The notes under the pieces were generated by a model. The model was not told the DNA's origin, did no database searches, and saw nothing but the letters and a program-made list of their open reading frames with translations. Position numbers and translations under genes: made by a program. Positions 42,845 to 52,404 of a stretch of 64,000 nucleotides of DNA are shown here, in pieces. The DNA is from Cupriavidus laharis (GTDB lineage: Bacteria; Pseudomonadota; Gammaproteobacteria; Burkholderiales; Burkholderiaceae): assembly GCF_914271435.1 (NCBI RefSeq), contig NZ_CAJZAI010000022.1, positions 1 to 64,000 of the forward strand, given 5' to 3'. The number at the start of each line of letters is the position of its first letter. Within the stretch, counting starts at the first letter, position 1.

Positions 42845-44161
42845 GGTGTGGTGTCCGAGCCAGCTCGGTCTACACCCGTGTTTCGAACTGCAGACGTCTG
42901 CGTCGTTGGAGGTGGCGCTGCTGGGGTGGCCGCCGCCATTGCCGCGGCGCGGACGGGTGCCAAGGTACTGCTTCTGGAGCGCGAAGGCTTTTTAGGCGGC
43001 ACCCTGACGTCGGTGAGCCTGGGCAGCATCTGCGGCCTCTACGCGGTCACCGATACAGAGGTACAGCAGATTGTGGGTGGGTTCTGCAACGAAGTCATCG
43101 AGCGACTGCGGTCACTTGATGGCCTCGGTGAAACGACTCGATGGCTCGAGACGGCTTCGTTGCCTTACGATCTGTTCGCCATGAAGGTCGCTCTCGATCA
43201 GCTCGTCCAGGAAGCAAAGGTCGAGGTCTTGTTTCATGCAATGGTGGTTGGTGTCGCCATGAAAGAGCGCGAACTGGACGCCGTGCTGATCGAGACCAAG
43301 CAAGGGCGACTCGCCATCCGGGCAAAGTCGTTCGTGGACTGCTCTGGCGATGCCGACCTGGTGAACTTCGCTGGCGCGCCTTGCGAAATTTCGGAAGGCG
43401 ATCTTCAATTTCCTACCACCATGGTGCGGTTCGGCGGCGTAGACACCGACTCGCTGGCCCGCTTGAGCCGTCCGGCTCTTCGCGAAAGGCTTGAGCGGGC
43501 TGTCGCCGACGGCTACGACCTTCCTCGCACCGCCGGCGGCGTATTTGCCGAACGGCCAGGGCTTGCGCATCTGAACATCACGAAAGTGGCTGTGGACGGC
43601 AAATCGCCCAACCCGTTCGACCTCAGTGTCATGTCTCGGGCAGAGATTGCGGGGCGGGAACAAGTCTGCACATACCTGAAGGCATTCCGAAGGTACGTGC
43701 CGGGATTCGAGTCGGCCTTCGTCATGGATACGGGCGCGGTGATCGGCATCCGTGAAAGTCGGCGTACCGTCGGAAGCTACGTCCTTACTGACAAGGATGT
43801 TCTCGAAGGAGCGCGCTTCGACGATGCCATCGGGTGCTGTGCATGGCCAATGGAGGACCACGCTGCGGGTAGGGCGACAAAATGGATCTGGTTGCCGCCT
43901 GGCACGTACTTCCAGATTCCCCTGCGTTCGCTTCTGCTGGAAGGCTTCGACAACCTGATGGTGGCTGGCCGTTGTGCATCCGCCACTCACGGCGCGCAGG
44001 CCTCGATCAGAGTAACCGCGCAATGCTTCGCTATGGGCGAAGCGGCCGGGCATACCGCTGCAACGGCAGCGGCACGCGGCATCAGCGTTCACCATGTTCC
44101 GGCGTCCGATATCCAGCAGGTGCTGGAAAACAATGGTGCCTTCCTTGGAGCCCTGCAATGA
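42827..44161 (+). CDS. FAD-dependent oxidoreductase (FAD_oxidored family)
   Basis: 444 residues from ATG 42827 behind CGGAGACA. The nucleotide-binding motif VCVVGGGAAGVAAAIAAART is near residue 25. FVDCSGDADLVNFAGAP and FDNLMVAGRCASATHGAQ are the conserved internal and C-terminal segments. It belongs to the same family as the protein at 36233 but is not a close copy. It is the first gene of a three-gene unit with an IlvD/Edd dehydratase (overlapping by 4 bp) and Bug receptor 5. A plausible role is oxidation of a sugar-derived acid before or after dehydration; the substrate is unknown. Confidence 0.88.
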   Translation: MTTYSFGVVSEPARSTPVFRTADVCVVGGGAAGVAAAIAAARTGAKVLLLEREGFLGGTLTSVSLGSICGLYAVTDTEVQQIVGGFCNEVIERLRSLDGLGETTRWLETASLPYDLFAMKVALDQLVQEAKVEVLFHAMVVGVAMKERELDAVLIETKQGRLAIRAKSFVDCSGDADLVNFAGAPCEISEGDLQFPTTMVRFGGVDTDSLARLSRPALRERLERAVADGYDLPRTAGGVFAERPGLAHLNITKVAVDGKSPNPFDLSVMSRAEIAGREQVCTYLKAFRRYVPGFESAFVMDTGAVIGIRESRRTVGSYVLTDKDVLEGARFDDAIGCCAWPMEDHAAGRATKWIWLPPGTYFQIPLRSLLLEGFDNLMVAGRCASATHGAQASIRVTAQCFAMGEAAGHTAATAAARGISVHHVPASDIQQVLENNGAFLGALQ

Positions 44162-45843
44162 ATTCCCCGAAATACCGAAGCAATTTCGCCCCGGGTACGA
44201 CCCGTTGGGCACTGCGTAAGGCCCAATGGCAAGCCCTGGGATTGAGCGATGCCGACCTGGACAAGCCGAAGATTGCCGTCGTCAACACCTCGTCGGAGCT
44301 GTCGAGCTGCTTCAGTCACCTCGATGGCGTATCCGCCCACGTGAAGGCGGCGATCCGCGCAGCAGGGGGCGTACCCTTCGAGGTCCGCACCGCCGCCCCG
44401 AGCGACTTCATTACCAGCGCAGGCAAGCAGGGCCGCTACATCCTCCCGTCCCGCGACCTGATCGTGAACGACATCGAGGTGCAAGTCGAGGGCGCACAAC
44501 TCGACGGCATGGTCTGCCTGGCTTCCTGCGACAAGACGACGCCCGGACAAATGATGGCCGCTGCGCGGCTAAACATTCCGACACTGGTGGTGATTTGCGG
44601 CTATCAGGCCAGTGGTCGGTACAAGGGCGAGCATGTGGACATCGAAGATGTCTTCGAGAAGGTCGGCATGCACGTGACTGGTCAACTCTCCTTCGAGGAC
44701 CTGGACGGCATGTGCAAGCGCGCCGTGCGCAGCCCCGGTGTGTGCGCTGGTCTTGGGACTGCGAACTCCATGCACATCGTCTGCGAGGCATTGGGTCTGA
44801 CGCTGCCAGGCGCCAGTCCGGTCCTGGCCAACTCTCCTGCGATGGTCGACCAGGCCCGAGCAGCCGGCGCACGCATTGTCGAGATGGTCAATGAAGGTCT
44901 GACGCCCCGAAGCATTCTGACGCCGGCGGCCTTCCGAAACGCCGTGCGCGTCGCATTGGCACTGTCGACATCGATCAACGTGCTTCGTCACCTGCAAGGT
45001 GTTGCGGAGGAGGCCGGAACGGATGTGGATCTCTACGATCTCTTTGACCGGCTTGGCCGCGAGGTGCCGTTGCTTGCGACTGTCAAGCCCAACGGTCCGC
45101 ACCGTACGGAGGAGCTTGAAGCGGCGGGTGGCACCCTTGCGACGATCAAACGTCTGGCGTCCATGATCGAGCAGGAGTGCTTGACGGTCTCCGGCAAGAC
45201 GTGGAAGGTAATTCTCGACAATTACGAGGCGCCATCGCCCTCGATCCTGCGCACGTTGGACAACCCCATCTCTACGAAGCCGTCGCTGGTCATCCTGAAA
45301 GGATCGCTTGCACCGGAGGGTAGCATCCTCAAGCTCGGCAATGCCGGCGAGAAGGCGGAAAGCTTCCGTGGCAAAGCGATGGTGTTTCACTCTCAGGAGG
45401 AAGCTATCGCGGCGTTGGCGGATGGACGTATCACGGAGGGGACCGTAGCGTGCCTGCGTGGGATGGGGCCGATTGGCGGTCCAGGCGTGGCCTTGGCGTC
45501 GTCATTCGTTGCTGCCGTCGAAGGCGCGGGCTTCAACGGCAAGGTCGCCGTCGTGACGGATGGCCAGCTATCTGGCTTGAACCGCGGTGTCGCGGTCGGT
45601 CAGGTGTGCCCCGAAGCCGCAGCCGGTGGCCCCTTGGCTCTTGTCAAGGATGGCGACGAGATCGAGATCGACATCCCCGGACGGCAGATCAACTTGCTTG
45701 TCGACGAGAAGGAGATGGCTTCGCGTCGGGTCGACGCAGCACCAATCCAGGGTGCTACGGAGCAAGGCTGGCTGAACATCTACAGCAAGATGGTGAAGCC
45801 GCTCGCCAGGGGCGCGGTACTGATTCCCATCCATCCTCGATAA
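44158..45843 (+). CDS. IlvD/Edd-family dehydratase (dihydroxy-acid or sugar-acid dehydratase)
   Basis: 561 residues from ATG 44158, which overlaps the oxidoreductase stop; a longer open frame upstream is an artefact. Iron-sulfur ligands match the family: Cys51 in SSCFSHLDG, Cys124 in ASCDKTTPGQ and Cys196 in PGVCAGLGTANSMH, with Lys126 as the usual metal-associated Lys. The product should remove water from a 2,3-dihydroxy acid to give a 2-keto-3-deoxy acid. The operon context (oxidoreductase, Bug receptor, no ilv genes nearby) favours a catabolic sugar-acid dehydratase over branched-chain amino-acid synthesis. Confidence 0.9.
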   Translation: MNSPKYRSNFAPGTTRWALRKAQWQALGLSDADLDKPKIAVVNTSSELSSCFSHLDGVSAHVKAAIRAAGGVPFEVRTAAPSDFITSAGKQGRYILPSRDLIVNDIEVQVEGAQLDGMVCLASCDKTTPGQMMAAARLNIPTLVVICGYQASGRYKGEHVDIEDVFEKVGMHVTGQLSFEDLDGMCKRAVRSPGVCAGLGTANSMHIVCEALGLTLPGASPVLANSPAMVDQARAAGARIVEMVNEGLTPRSILTPAAFRNAVRVALALSTSINVLRHLQGVAEEAGTDVDLYDLFDRLGREVPLLATVKPNGPHRTEELEAAGGTLATIKRLASMIEQECLTVSGKTWKVILDNYEAPSPSILRTLDNPISTKPSLVILKGSLAPEGSILKLGNAGEKAESFRGKAMVFHSQEEAIAALADGRITEGTVACLRGMGPIGGPGVALASSFVAAVEGAGFNGKVAVVTDGQLSGLNRGVAVGQVCPEAAAGGPLALVKDGDEIEIDIPGRQINLLVDEKEMASRRVDAAPIQGATEQGWLNIYSKMVKPLARGAVLIPIHPR

Positions 45844-45866
45844 ACTAAAATTGGAGGAGACACATC

Positions 45867-46841
45867 ATGAATGCACTGATCAAAACTGCGTGGCGTGCGG
45901 CCATCGCTGCTTCGGCCTTGGCGTCAGGCATCGCCATGGCAGCCTACCCGGATAAGCCTGTGCGCATTGTTGTGCCATACCCGCCGGGTGGCGCATCCGA
46001 TACGACCGCGCGCGTGCTGAGCGAAAAGCTGAAGGAAGTCACCGGTGGCACGTTTGTGGTCGAGAACCGGCCCGGCGCAAACGGAAATATCGCGGCTGAG
46101 ATGGTGGCCAAGTCGCCGGCAGATGGCTATACGCTTCTGATGGCGAACGTCGGCCCGAATGCCATCAGCCAGTCGATCTACCCGCACCTCGGCTACGACG
46201 TCAACAAGAGCTTCGCCCCAATCGGGCAAACCACCACGGTGCCGATCGTCCTGGTGGCCGGACCGAAGGTCAAAGCGGCGGATATCAAGGGGCTGGTGGC
46301 AGAAGTCACGGCCAATCCGGGGAAGTACACATTTGCCTCGGCCGGCAATGGCTCCTCCAATCACCTGGTTGGCGAGATGTTCAACTCTGGGCTGAAGCTG
46401 GACATGATGCACGTGCCCTATAAGGGCGATGGCCCAGCTCTGACCGATGTGATGGCCGGGCAGGTGTCCATGATGTTCACTACGGCCGTCGCTGCGCGTC
46501 CGTTCGTGACTGGAGGCAAGCTCAAGCTCATGGCAGTGGCAAGTAAGAAGCGAGTGCCGGCGTTCCCCAATGCACCAACAATCGATGAATCTGTGCTTAA
46601 GGGATTCGACGCCTCTTCCTGGGGCGGTCTTGTTGCACCCGCCGGAACTTCGCCAGAAATCATCAAGCAACTGAGTGCTGCACTGATGAAGGTACTTGCT
46701 ATGCCGGAAGTGAAGAGCAAGTTGGCGACGCTTGGTGCCGAAGTGGTGGCTACTAAGCCTGATGAGTTTGCAGGCTATATCAAGAGCGAAGCCGACAAGT
46801 GGGGCGCTGTCGCGAAGTCGGCAAGCGTTGTCGCTGAATAA
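45867..46841 (+). CDS. Bug/TctC-type periplasmic receptor (5)
   Basis: 324 residues behind GGAGGAGACA. The signal peptide ends around residue 26 (ASALASGIAMAAYP). PVRIVVPYPPGGASDTTARV and FVVENRPGANGNIA, plus ANVGPNAISQSIY, put it in the subgroup of receptors 4 and 8. Last gene of the LacI-linked operon. A strong intrinsic terminator follows 70 bp after its stop. Its ligand is presumably the sugar or hydroxy acid that the dehydratase uses. Confidence 0.92.
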   Translation: MNALIKTAWRAAIAASALASGIAMAAYPDKPVRIVVPYPPGGASDTTARVLSEKLKEVTGGTFVVENRPGANGNIAAEMVAKSPADGYTLLMANVGPNAISQSIYPHLGYDVNKSFAPIGQTTTVPIVLVAGPKVKAADIKGLVAEVTANPGKYTFASAGNGSSNHLVGEMFNSGLKLDMMHVPYKGDGPALTDVMAGQVSMMFTTAVAARPFVTGGKLKLMAVASKKRVPAFPNAPTIDESVLKGFDASSWGGLVAPAGTSPEIIKQLSAALMKVLAMPEVKSKLATLGAEVVATKPDEFAGYIKSEADKWGAVAKSASVVAE

Positions 46842-46913
46842 GCCAGCTCGGAATGTGATCGGCCCTTGAGACATCGTTCGGCAAGCAGTGCGGAAAGAGG
46901 AAGCGGCAAGCAA

Positions 46914-46949
46914 AAGGCCCTGCAAACATAACCTGCAGGGCCTTTTTTT
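46914..46949 (+). terminator. Rho-independent terminator
   Basis: AAGGCCCTGCA at 46914-46924 and TGCAGGGCCTT at 46934-46944 form an 11-bp stem with a 9-base loop, followed by a run of T to 46949. It ends the plus-strand operon of 42827-46841. Confidence 0.92.
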
Positions 46950-47085
46950 GGGCGACTGATTCCTGGCCGGTCAAGGGATCTTTGACGCCTCTTCGGGCAG
47001 GCTTGCGCAGAAAGTGATTTGGTCCGACAGCTTGCACGGCGCTGCAACGGTTCGCTGCCAGCGTCCGCTGACAGATCGGAGATAA

Positions 47086-47113
47086 ACAAAAAGCCCGCCG
47101 GACGTACGGCGGG
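47086..47113 (-). terminator. Rho-independent terminator of the minus-strand operon
   Basis: CCCGCCG at 47094-47100 pairs with CGGCGGG at 47107-47113. Read on the minus strand, the stem is followed by a T-run (the A-run at 47088-47092 on plus). It lies downstream of the Bug gene ending at 47180 and closes the seven-gene operon. Confidence 0.85.
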
Positions 47114-47179
47114 ATATTGAAGAATGCTCGCGGATCAGAGCGTGTCCGCTACCGTGGGGACACTTTCTCGACGCAGCAG

Positions 47180-48178
47180 TTACTCCAATCGGACGTTCGC
47201 ATCGCGGACCACGCTTCCCCATTTCTGGATCTCGGCTTCCACGAGTGTGGCGAATTTGGTCGGGGAGCTACCCACAACCTCCACACCCTGTTCGCGGAAT
47301 CGCTTCATGATTTCCGGATCGGCCAATGCCTTCGCGATTTCCTGGTTGAGTTTCTGGACGACCTCCTTTGGTGTGCCAGCGGGTGCCTGAATGCCGAACC
47401 AGACGTTTACCTCGTAGCCTGGCACCCCCGATTCAGCGATGGTCGGCACGTTTGGCAGCAGCGTGGATCGCTGCTGACCGGTGACGGCTACGGGCTTGAA
47501 CTTGCCGGCTCGGATCTGGTTCATCACATTGGGCAAGTTGTCGAACAGCACATCGATTTCACCGCCGAGCAGGGCGACAACAGCCGGGCCGCTGCCCTTA
47601 TACGGGACGTGCGTCAGCTTTGTACCGGTCATCCTCTCGAAGAGTTCCATCGACAGATGATTGGAGGAGCCGGATCCAGTGGAGCCGTAGTTCAGCTTGC
47701 GGGGATTCTTCTTTGCAAAATCGACGATGTCCTTGACGGTCGCAAGTCCAAGGTCGTTTCGCGCCACCAGCACGTTCTGGGTGCTGGCAGCCCAGATGAC
47801 CGGAGAAAAATCCTTCGTCGCGTTGTAGGGAAGCTTCGTGCCGTACAACGCGGGAAGTGCGGCGAACGGCAGGGGCGTAATCAGCAACGTGTAGCCATCG
47901 GGCGCGGCTTTCGCAACCATCGAATTGCCGATCAATGTGTTGCCACCTGGTCGATTGTCAACGACCACCGGCTGCTTCCAGAGCTTGGTCAGCTTCTCGC
48001 CCACGGTGCGAGCGAGAGTGTCGTTGAAGCCGCCGGGGGTATATGGCACGACGATGCGAATGGGCTTGTCCGGGTATGCATCGCTCGCAGCGCCAATGGC
48101 GCTACCGAAGGCGGTCGCGCCGGCGGCGCCCGCCAGAGATGACAGAACCCATTTGCATGCGGTTCTTCTGCTAGGCAT
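47180..48178 (-). CDS. Bug/TctC-type periplasmic receptor (6)
   Basis: 332 residues from ATG 48178 with GGAGAC upstream; the frame extends further 5' but without a family-like leader. The N-terminus MPSRRTACKWVLSSLAGAAG carries twin arginines, so export by Tat is possible, unlike the other receptors here. PIRIVVPYTPGGFNDTLART and VVVDNRPGGNTLIG are the family motifs. Last gene of the minus-strand operon beginning at 54886. Confidence 0.9.
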   Translation of the reverse strand: MPSRRTACKWVLSSLAGAAGATAFGSAIGAASDAYPDKPIRIVVPYTPGGFNDTLARTVGEKLTKLWKQPVVVDNRPGGNTLIGNSMVAKAAPDGYTLLITPLPFAALPALYGTKLPYNATKDFSPVIWAASTQNVLVARNDLGLATVKDIVDFAKKNPRKLNYGSTGSGSSNHLSMELFERMTGTKLTHVPYKGSGPAVVALLGGEIDVLFDNLPNVMNQIRAGKFKPVAVTGQQRSTLLPNVPTIAESGVPGYEVNVWFGIQAPAGTPKEVVQKLNQEIAKALADPEIMKRFREQGVEVVGSSPTKFATLVEAEIQKWGSVVRDANVRLE

Positions 48179-48237
48179 GTTTGTCTCCTTCACCATCTTT
48201 TGTATGTGGTCGATCGGTGTCTGCAGAGCGTAGTTGC

Positions 48238-49386
48238 TCAGAACTTGACGACGTAACCGGGGCCGTCGATCAACGGGTACTGCTTGAAGATTTCCTCGTC
48301 GACTTCGACGCCCAGGCCGGGGGCTTCCGGCGGGACCACGCAACCATCACGGCCGATTTCGAAGGTCTTGCCGAACATGTCCCGGAAGGGATTGAAATGC
48401 GAAACGCAGGCTTCGAAGTAGCCGGCGTTCTCGGTTGCAGCGAGGAAATGCAGCGTCGCGGCATGATTGAGGCCCGTAGCGGAGCTGTGGGCGTTGATGG
48501 GGATGCGGAAGGCCGAGGCCATGGCGGCGATGCGCATGCCTTCCGTCATGCCGCCCGTCTTGGACAGGTCGGGTTGCCAGACTTGGACTGCCCCGGCTTC
48601 CAGCAGTTGCGCAAACTCGAATCGCATGAAGTGATTCTCGCCAGCCGCGATCGGGACGACGGGGGAAATCCGGGCAGCCTCGCGATACGAAGCGAAATCG
48701 TTGCAGGCGAATGGCTCTTCGAGCCAGCCCGCTTGAATTTCCGCCAGCACAGGCATAACACGGCGCACGTCGGCGATCGTGTAGGCCGTATTCGCATCGG
48801 TCAGGATGTCGATGTCATCGCCGACCACGCGGCGCACATGGCGTACCCGCTCGATATCCGCCTTGACCGAGTCGCCGATTCGCAGTTTGACGGCCTTGTA
48901 GCCCTGTTCGATATAGGACTGGGCCTCTTCGGCCAGCGACGCCGCAGGCTGGTATCCGAGCGCGATGCCGCCGGCATAGGCCGGAATGCGTCGACGCGAG
49001 CCGCCCAGCAGCTTGTAGAGCGGCATGTTCGCCGCCTTGCCGCGAATATCCCAGAGTGCCATGTCGATGCCCGAATGCGCCAGCGCGGCGCCGGCGCCAA
49101 GACCGTGGCTGGAGAACTGCATGCGGTGCACGCGCTGCCAGGTGCCGACCACGTCCGTGGCGTCCATGCCAACCAGCAGCGGCGACAGCGTGTTGTGAAC
49201 AAGGCTGGTGATGGCGCCAGGACTGCGCCCGGGATGCGACTCGCCATAGCCCACGATGCCTTCGGACGTTTCAACGCGGATGATGATCGCGTCACGCTTG
49301 AGCGTACTGCCCACGCCCATGGTGACCGTTTTGCCTTCGGGAAGACGATAGGACAGGGGGATTGCGGTAATGCGGGTGATCTTCAT
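48238..49386 (-). CDS. Enolase-superfamily (mandelate racemase type) acid-sugar dehydratase or racemase
   Basis: 382 residues. Active-site residues align with mandelate racemase numbering plus about three: Lys167-x-Arg169 (KAVKLRIG), metal ligands Asp197 (LTDANT), Glu223 (LEEP) and Glu250 (AAGEN), and the Asp273/His300 dyad (WQPDLSK; AHSSATG). The enzyme therefore abstracts an alpha proton from a carboxylate held on Mg2+. Which acid (galactarate, tartrate, fuconate-like) is not evident. The gene overlaps its upstream neighbour by ATGA. A close paralogue is at 56300. Confidence 0.92.
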   Translation of the reverse strand: MKITRITAIPLSYRLPEGKTVTMGVGSTLKRDAIIIRVETSEGIVGYGESHPGRSPGAITSLVHNTLSPLLVGMDATDVVGTWQRVHRMQFSSHGLGAGAALAHSGIDMALWDIRGKAANMPLYKLLGGSRRRIPAYAGGIALGYQPAASLAEEAQSYIEQGYKAVKLRIGDSVKADIERVRHVRRVVGDDIDILTDANTAYTIADVRRVMPVLAEIQAGWLEEPFACNDFASYREAARISPVVPIAAGENHFMRFEFAQLLEAGAVQVWQPDLSKTGGMTEGMRIAAMASAFRIPINAHSSATGLNHAATLHFLAATENAGYFEACVSHFNPFRDMFGKTFEIGRDGCVVPPEAPGLGVEVDEEIFKQYPLIDGPGYVVKF

Positions 49387-50396
49387 TGGAATGTCTCCTG
49401 GTGGACGGCGTTGAATTCGGGGTTGACGATGTTGCGTGGTCGTTCGCCTCGCAGCAGGGCGAGCATCGTGTCGGCGGCGGCCAGGCCCATGGCCATGGAG
49501 GCGTCTTGGGTCAGGCCAGCGATATGCGGTGTCAAAAGGACGTTCCGCAGATCTCGAAGCGGGCTGTCGTCCGGAAGCGGATGTTGTTCAAATACGTCGA
49601 GTACGGCCCCGCCTATGGTGCCGCTGCGCAAAGCGTCGATCAGATCCGCCTGCTGGATGATTGGCCCCCGCGCCACATTGACGAGCACGGTCGTCGGACG
49701 CGCATGCGCCAAAAGCGTCTTGTTCACCATGCCTCTTGTTGCTGCGGTAAGAGGGCACGCGAGTACGATGTAATCGCTGCGGGCGAACAACTCGGAGAGT
49801 TCTGCCGGGGCGACGTGCGGCGGGAGCTTGGATGGTGTCGACGTATGCGCAAGCAGCTTCATGCCGAAGCCCGCGCCTGCGATCTCCGCGACCCGGCGCC
49901 CGATGGCACCGAAGCCAATGATTCCCAGTGTCGAGCCGCGAAGTTCCCTGGATTGCTCTGCCGCGATCATGCGGCGGTTCCAGTCGCCGTCACGCACGGC
50001 ATCGTCGAAGGTTGCCAGCCGTCTAGTCATTGCGAGCATGGCAGATACCGCAAATTCGGCAACGGCGTTCGAGTTCGTGTCCGGCGTATTGGCCACTGGG
50101 ATGCCGTGCGCCGTTGCGCGGTCTACCGGAATGAAGTCCACGCCAACACCATGACGAACGACGGCGCGAAGACGATGCTCGCGCTCGAACAGATCGCCAG
50201 GGAGCTGTCGCCGTACGATCAGACCGTCAACCTGCGCAATGCGATCTCGAAGGGCTTGATCACTAGCCGCGCCGATCAGTCCTGGAGGCAGTAACTCGAC
50301 GTCAGCGTTAGCCGCCAGTCGAGCATGCGCCTCCGGGACGATGGCATCAGTCAGCAGTACAAGCGGGCGACTCGCTACCCTGGAGGCTTGTGTCAT
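49383..50396 (-). CDS. D-2-hydroxyacid dehydrogenase
   Basis: 337 residues. The NAD-binding motif STLGIIGFGAIGRRVAE is in the middle. The catalytic Arg (LVNVARGPIIQ) and the terminal His (LLTPHIAGLTQ) are present, with the acidic partner in between. It interconverts a 2-keto acid and a D-2-hydroxy acid with NAD(P)H. Start and stop overlap the neighbouring genes by 4 bp on both sides, so it is tightly coupled in the operon. A second family member is at 53903; they are not close copies. Confidence 0.9.
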   Translation of the reverse strand: MTQASRVASRPLVLLTDAIVPEAHARLAANADVELLPPGLIGAASDQALRDRIAQVDGLIVRRQLPGDLFEREHRLRAVVRHGVGVDFIPVDRATAHGIPVANTPDTNSNAVAEFAVSAMLAMTRRLATFDDAVRDGDWNRRMIAAEQSRELRGSTLGIIGFGAIGRRVAEIAGAGFGMKLLAHTSTPSKLPPHVAPAELSELFARSDYIVLACPLTAATRGMVNKTLLAHARPTTVLVNVARGPIIQQADLIDALRSGTIGGAVLDVFEQHPLPDDSPLRDLRNVLLTPHIAGLTQDASMAMGLAAADTMLALLRGERPRNIVNPEFNAVHQETFQ

Positions 50397-51469
50397 GCGA
50401 GCACCGCCCTGGCGATTTCGGCGCCCATTTCCTGTGTACTGGCCCTTCCACCCAGGTCAGGCGTTTGTACGCGATCGGGATGCGTAAGGACAGTTTCGAT
50501 GGCCTTCATGATCGCGGCCGCTGCCTCAGGCTGTCCGAGGTGTTCCAGCATCATGGCCCCAGACCAGATCTGACCGATGGGATTCGCAATGCCTTGTCCG
50601 GCGATGTCTGGGGCGGAGCCATGCACCGGTTCAAACATCGACGGATATTTCCGCTCCGGGTTGATGTTTGCGCTCGGCGCCACTGCAATCGTTCCCGTGA
50701 TACCTGGGCCGAGATCGGAAAGGATGTCGCCGAACAGGTTCGATCCAACCACGACGTCGAAGCGCTCCGGGGACATCGCGAACCGCGCTGCCAGGATATC
50801 GATGTGGTACTGGTCGGTGCGGATGTCGGGATAGTCGGCACCCACTGCGGCAAACCGCTCGTCCCAGAAGGGCATGGAATGGAAGATGCCATTGGACTTG
50901 GTTGCCGATGTCACGTGATTCCGTCCGAGCTTCTTAGCGAGATCAAACGCATAGCGCATGATTCGATCGGTTCCGCGACGAGTGAAGATGGCCTCCTGCG
51001 TGACGAACTCATGTTCCGTGCCGGCGAACATGCGTCCGCCAACTTGCGAGTATTCGCCTTCGGTGTTCTCGCGCACGATCCAGAAGTCGATGTCGCCGGG
51101 CTCCTTGTTGGCGAGCGGGCAGGGAACACCGGGCAGAAGCCTGACCGGTCGCAGGTTCACATACTGGTCGAATTCGCGGCGGATCGGGATGAGGAGGTTC
51201 CACAGTGATACGTGGTCCGGCACGCCGGGGAAGCCGACTGCGCCGAGAAAGATGGCGTCAGAGTCGCGTAGTCGCTCGATTCCATCGGACGGCATCATGC
51301 TTCCTTGGGCGTGGTAGCGGGCGCAGCTCCAGTCATAGGTCGTGAAGGCGAGCGTGAAGCCGAACTTAGCGCTGGCGGCTTCCAAGACCCGGATGCCTTC
51401 GGGGACCACTTCGTTGCCAATGCCATCGCCTGGAATGACGGCAATCTTGTATTGCTGGTTTGTGATCAT
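50393..51469 (-). CDS. dmlA: Tartrate/D-malate dehydrogenase-type decarboxylating dehydrogenase
   Basis: 358 residues of the isocitrate/isopropylmalate dehydrogenase family. It has the DmlA/TtuC signatures RREFDQYVNLRPVRLLPGV, PLANKEPGDIDFWIVRENTE and GSNLFGDILSDLGPGITG. The metal- and substrate-binding Arg, Lys and Asp residues are all present. Family members oxidise D-malate, tartrate or 3-isopropylmalate with NAD+, often with decarboxylation. Among hydroxyacid dehydrogenases and a mandelate-racemase-like enzyme, a substituted malate or tartrate is a sensible substrate. The leader has only a weak Shine-Dalgarno. Confidence 0.88.
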   Translation of the reverse strand: MITNQQYKIAVIPGDGIGNEVVPEGIRVLEAASAKFGFTLAFTTYDWSCARYHAQGSMMPSDGIERLRDSDAIFLGAVGFPGVPDHVSLWNLLIPIRREFDQYVNLRPVRLLPGVPCPLANKEPGDIDFWIVRENTEGEYSQVGGRMFAGTEHEFVTQEAIFTRRGTDRIMRYAFDLAKKLGRNHVTSATKSNGIFHSMPFWDERFAAVGADYPDIRTDQYHIDILAARFAMSPERFDVVVGSNLFGDILSDLGPGITGTIAVAPSANINPERKYPSMFEPVHGSAPDIAGQGIANPIGQIWSGAMMLEHLGQPEAAAAIMKAIETVLTHPDRVQTPDLGGRASTQEMGAEIARAVLA

Positions 51470-51490
51470 GTTGGCGGTTTCCGGGGACGG

Positions 51491-52375
51491 TCAGCGAACG
51501 GATGCCGGCTCGGCCAGCAGTGCGACAAGCTCCGGCACGGTGCCATTGGACCGTTGGTCATAGGCGCCGGCGTAGGTTTCGCGGATCGCTGAGGCAGTCG
51601 CATGACTCGCGCCCACTTCGCTCGCCATCGTGTCGTAGTAGGTCATGTCCTTCAGCGCGTTGGAGATGGTGAAGCGGAACCCGGAGCTGTCGCCCCGCTC
51701 AATGAAGGGACGCAGGCGTTCCAAGATGACACCGGCACCGCCGCCCTTGGCCAGCACATCCACAAGGACCTCGGGACTGACATCAGCGCGTGCTGCACAG
51801 GCGGCAGCCTCTGCCAGGACTGCGGAGAAACCCAGGGACACGAAGTTGTGCAACAGCTTGAGCCGGTGTCCGGAGCCGACAGGCCCGGCGAAAGTGATGT
51901 TTTCGGCGAAGCTCTGCAGCAGTGGCAGGCATTCTTGGTAGAGCGACTCGTCGCCGCCGACGATCAGGTTCAGTCGCCCCTCGGCGGCTTCTTTGGGCGT
52001 ACGCGTCATTGGCGCGTCTATGAACCTGCCACCGGCCTTTTGCACGACGGCGGCGATGCGCTCGGTCGAAGAGGGGATCGCCGTCGAGCAATCGATGACC
52101 ACGGTACCGGGCCGCAGGGCGCTGAGGAGGCCTTGGGCGCTGAAAAGCACATCCTCGACCTCGGGGGATCCGGTAACGCAGAGAATGACGATGTCGACTT
52201 GGCCGGCGAGCTCCGAGATAGCCGGTACGGTTTTCGCCCCCGCCTTCAGCAGAGCGTCGAGTGGCTGATTACCTGGATGTTCGAGGACCACCAAGGGATA
52301 ACCATGCTTTGCCACATTCGTCGCGATGCCATGGCCCATCATGCCAATGCCAATCATGCCCACTGTTTTCTTCAT
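51491..52375 (-). CDS. 3-hydroxyisobutyrate dehydrogenase-family reductase
   Basis: 294 residues from ATG 52375 with a GGAGAC site; the frame is open further upstream inside the aldehyde dehydrogenase gene but has no family features there. MIGIGMMGHGIATNVAKHGY is the N-terminal NAD(P) motif. FIDAPMTRTPKEAAEGRLNL and the catalytic-Lys segment VGSGHRLKLLHNF are characteristic. Relatives reduce tartronate semialdehyde or oxidise 3-hydroxy acids. It could produce or consume the semialdehyde handled by the neighbouring dehydrogenase. Confidence 0.9.
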   Translation of the reverse strand: MKKTVGMIGIGMMGHGIATNVAKHGYPLVVLEHPGNQPLDALLKAGAKTVPAISELAGQVDIVILCVTGSPEVEDVLFSAQGLLSALRPGTVVIDCSTAIPSSTERIAAVVQKAGGRFIDAPMTRTPKEAAEGRLNLIVGGDESLYQECLPLLQSFAENITFAGPVGSGHRLKLLHNFVSLGFSAVLAEAAACAARADVSPEVLVDVLAKGGGAGVILERLRPFIERGDSSGFRFTISNALKDMTYYDTMASEVGASHATASAIRETYAGAYDQRSNGTVPELVALLAEPASVR

Positions 52376-52404
52376 GATTCTGTCTCCTGTCGTTGTCTCG
52401 TGGC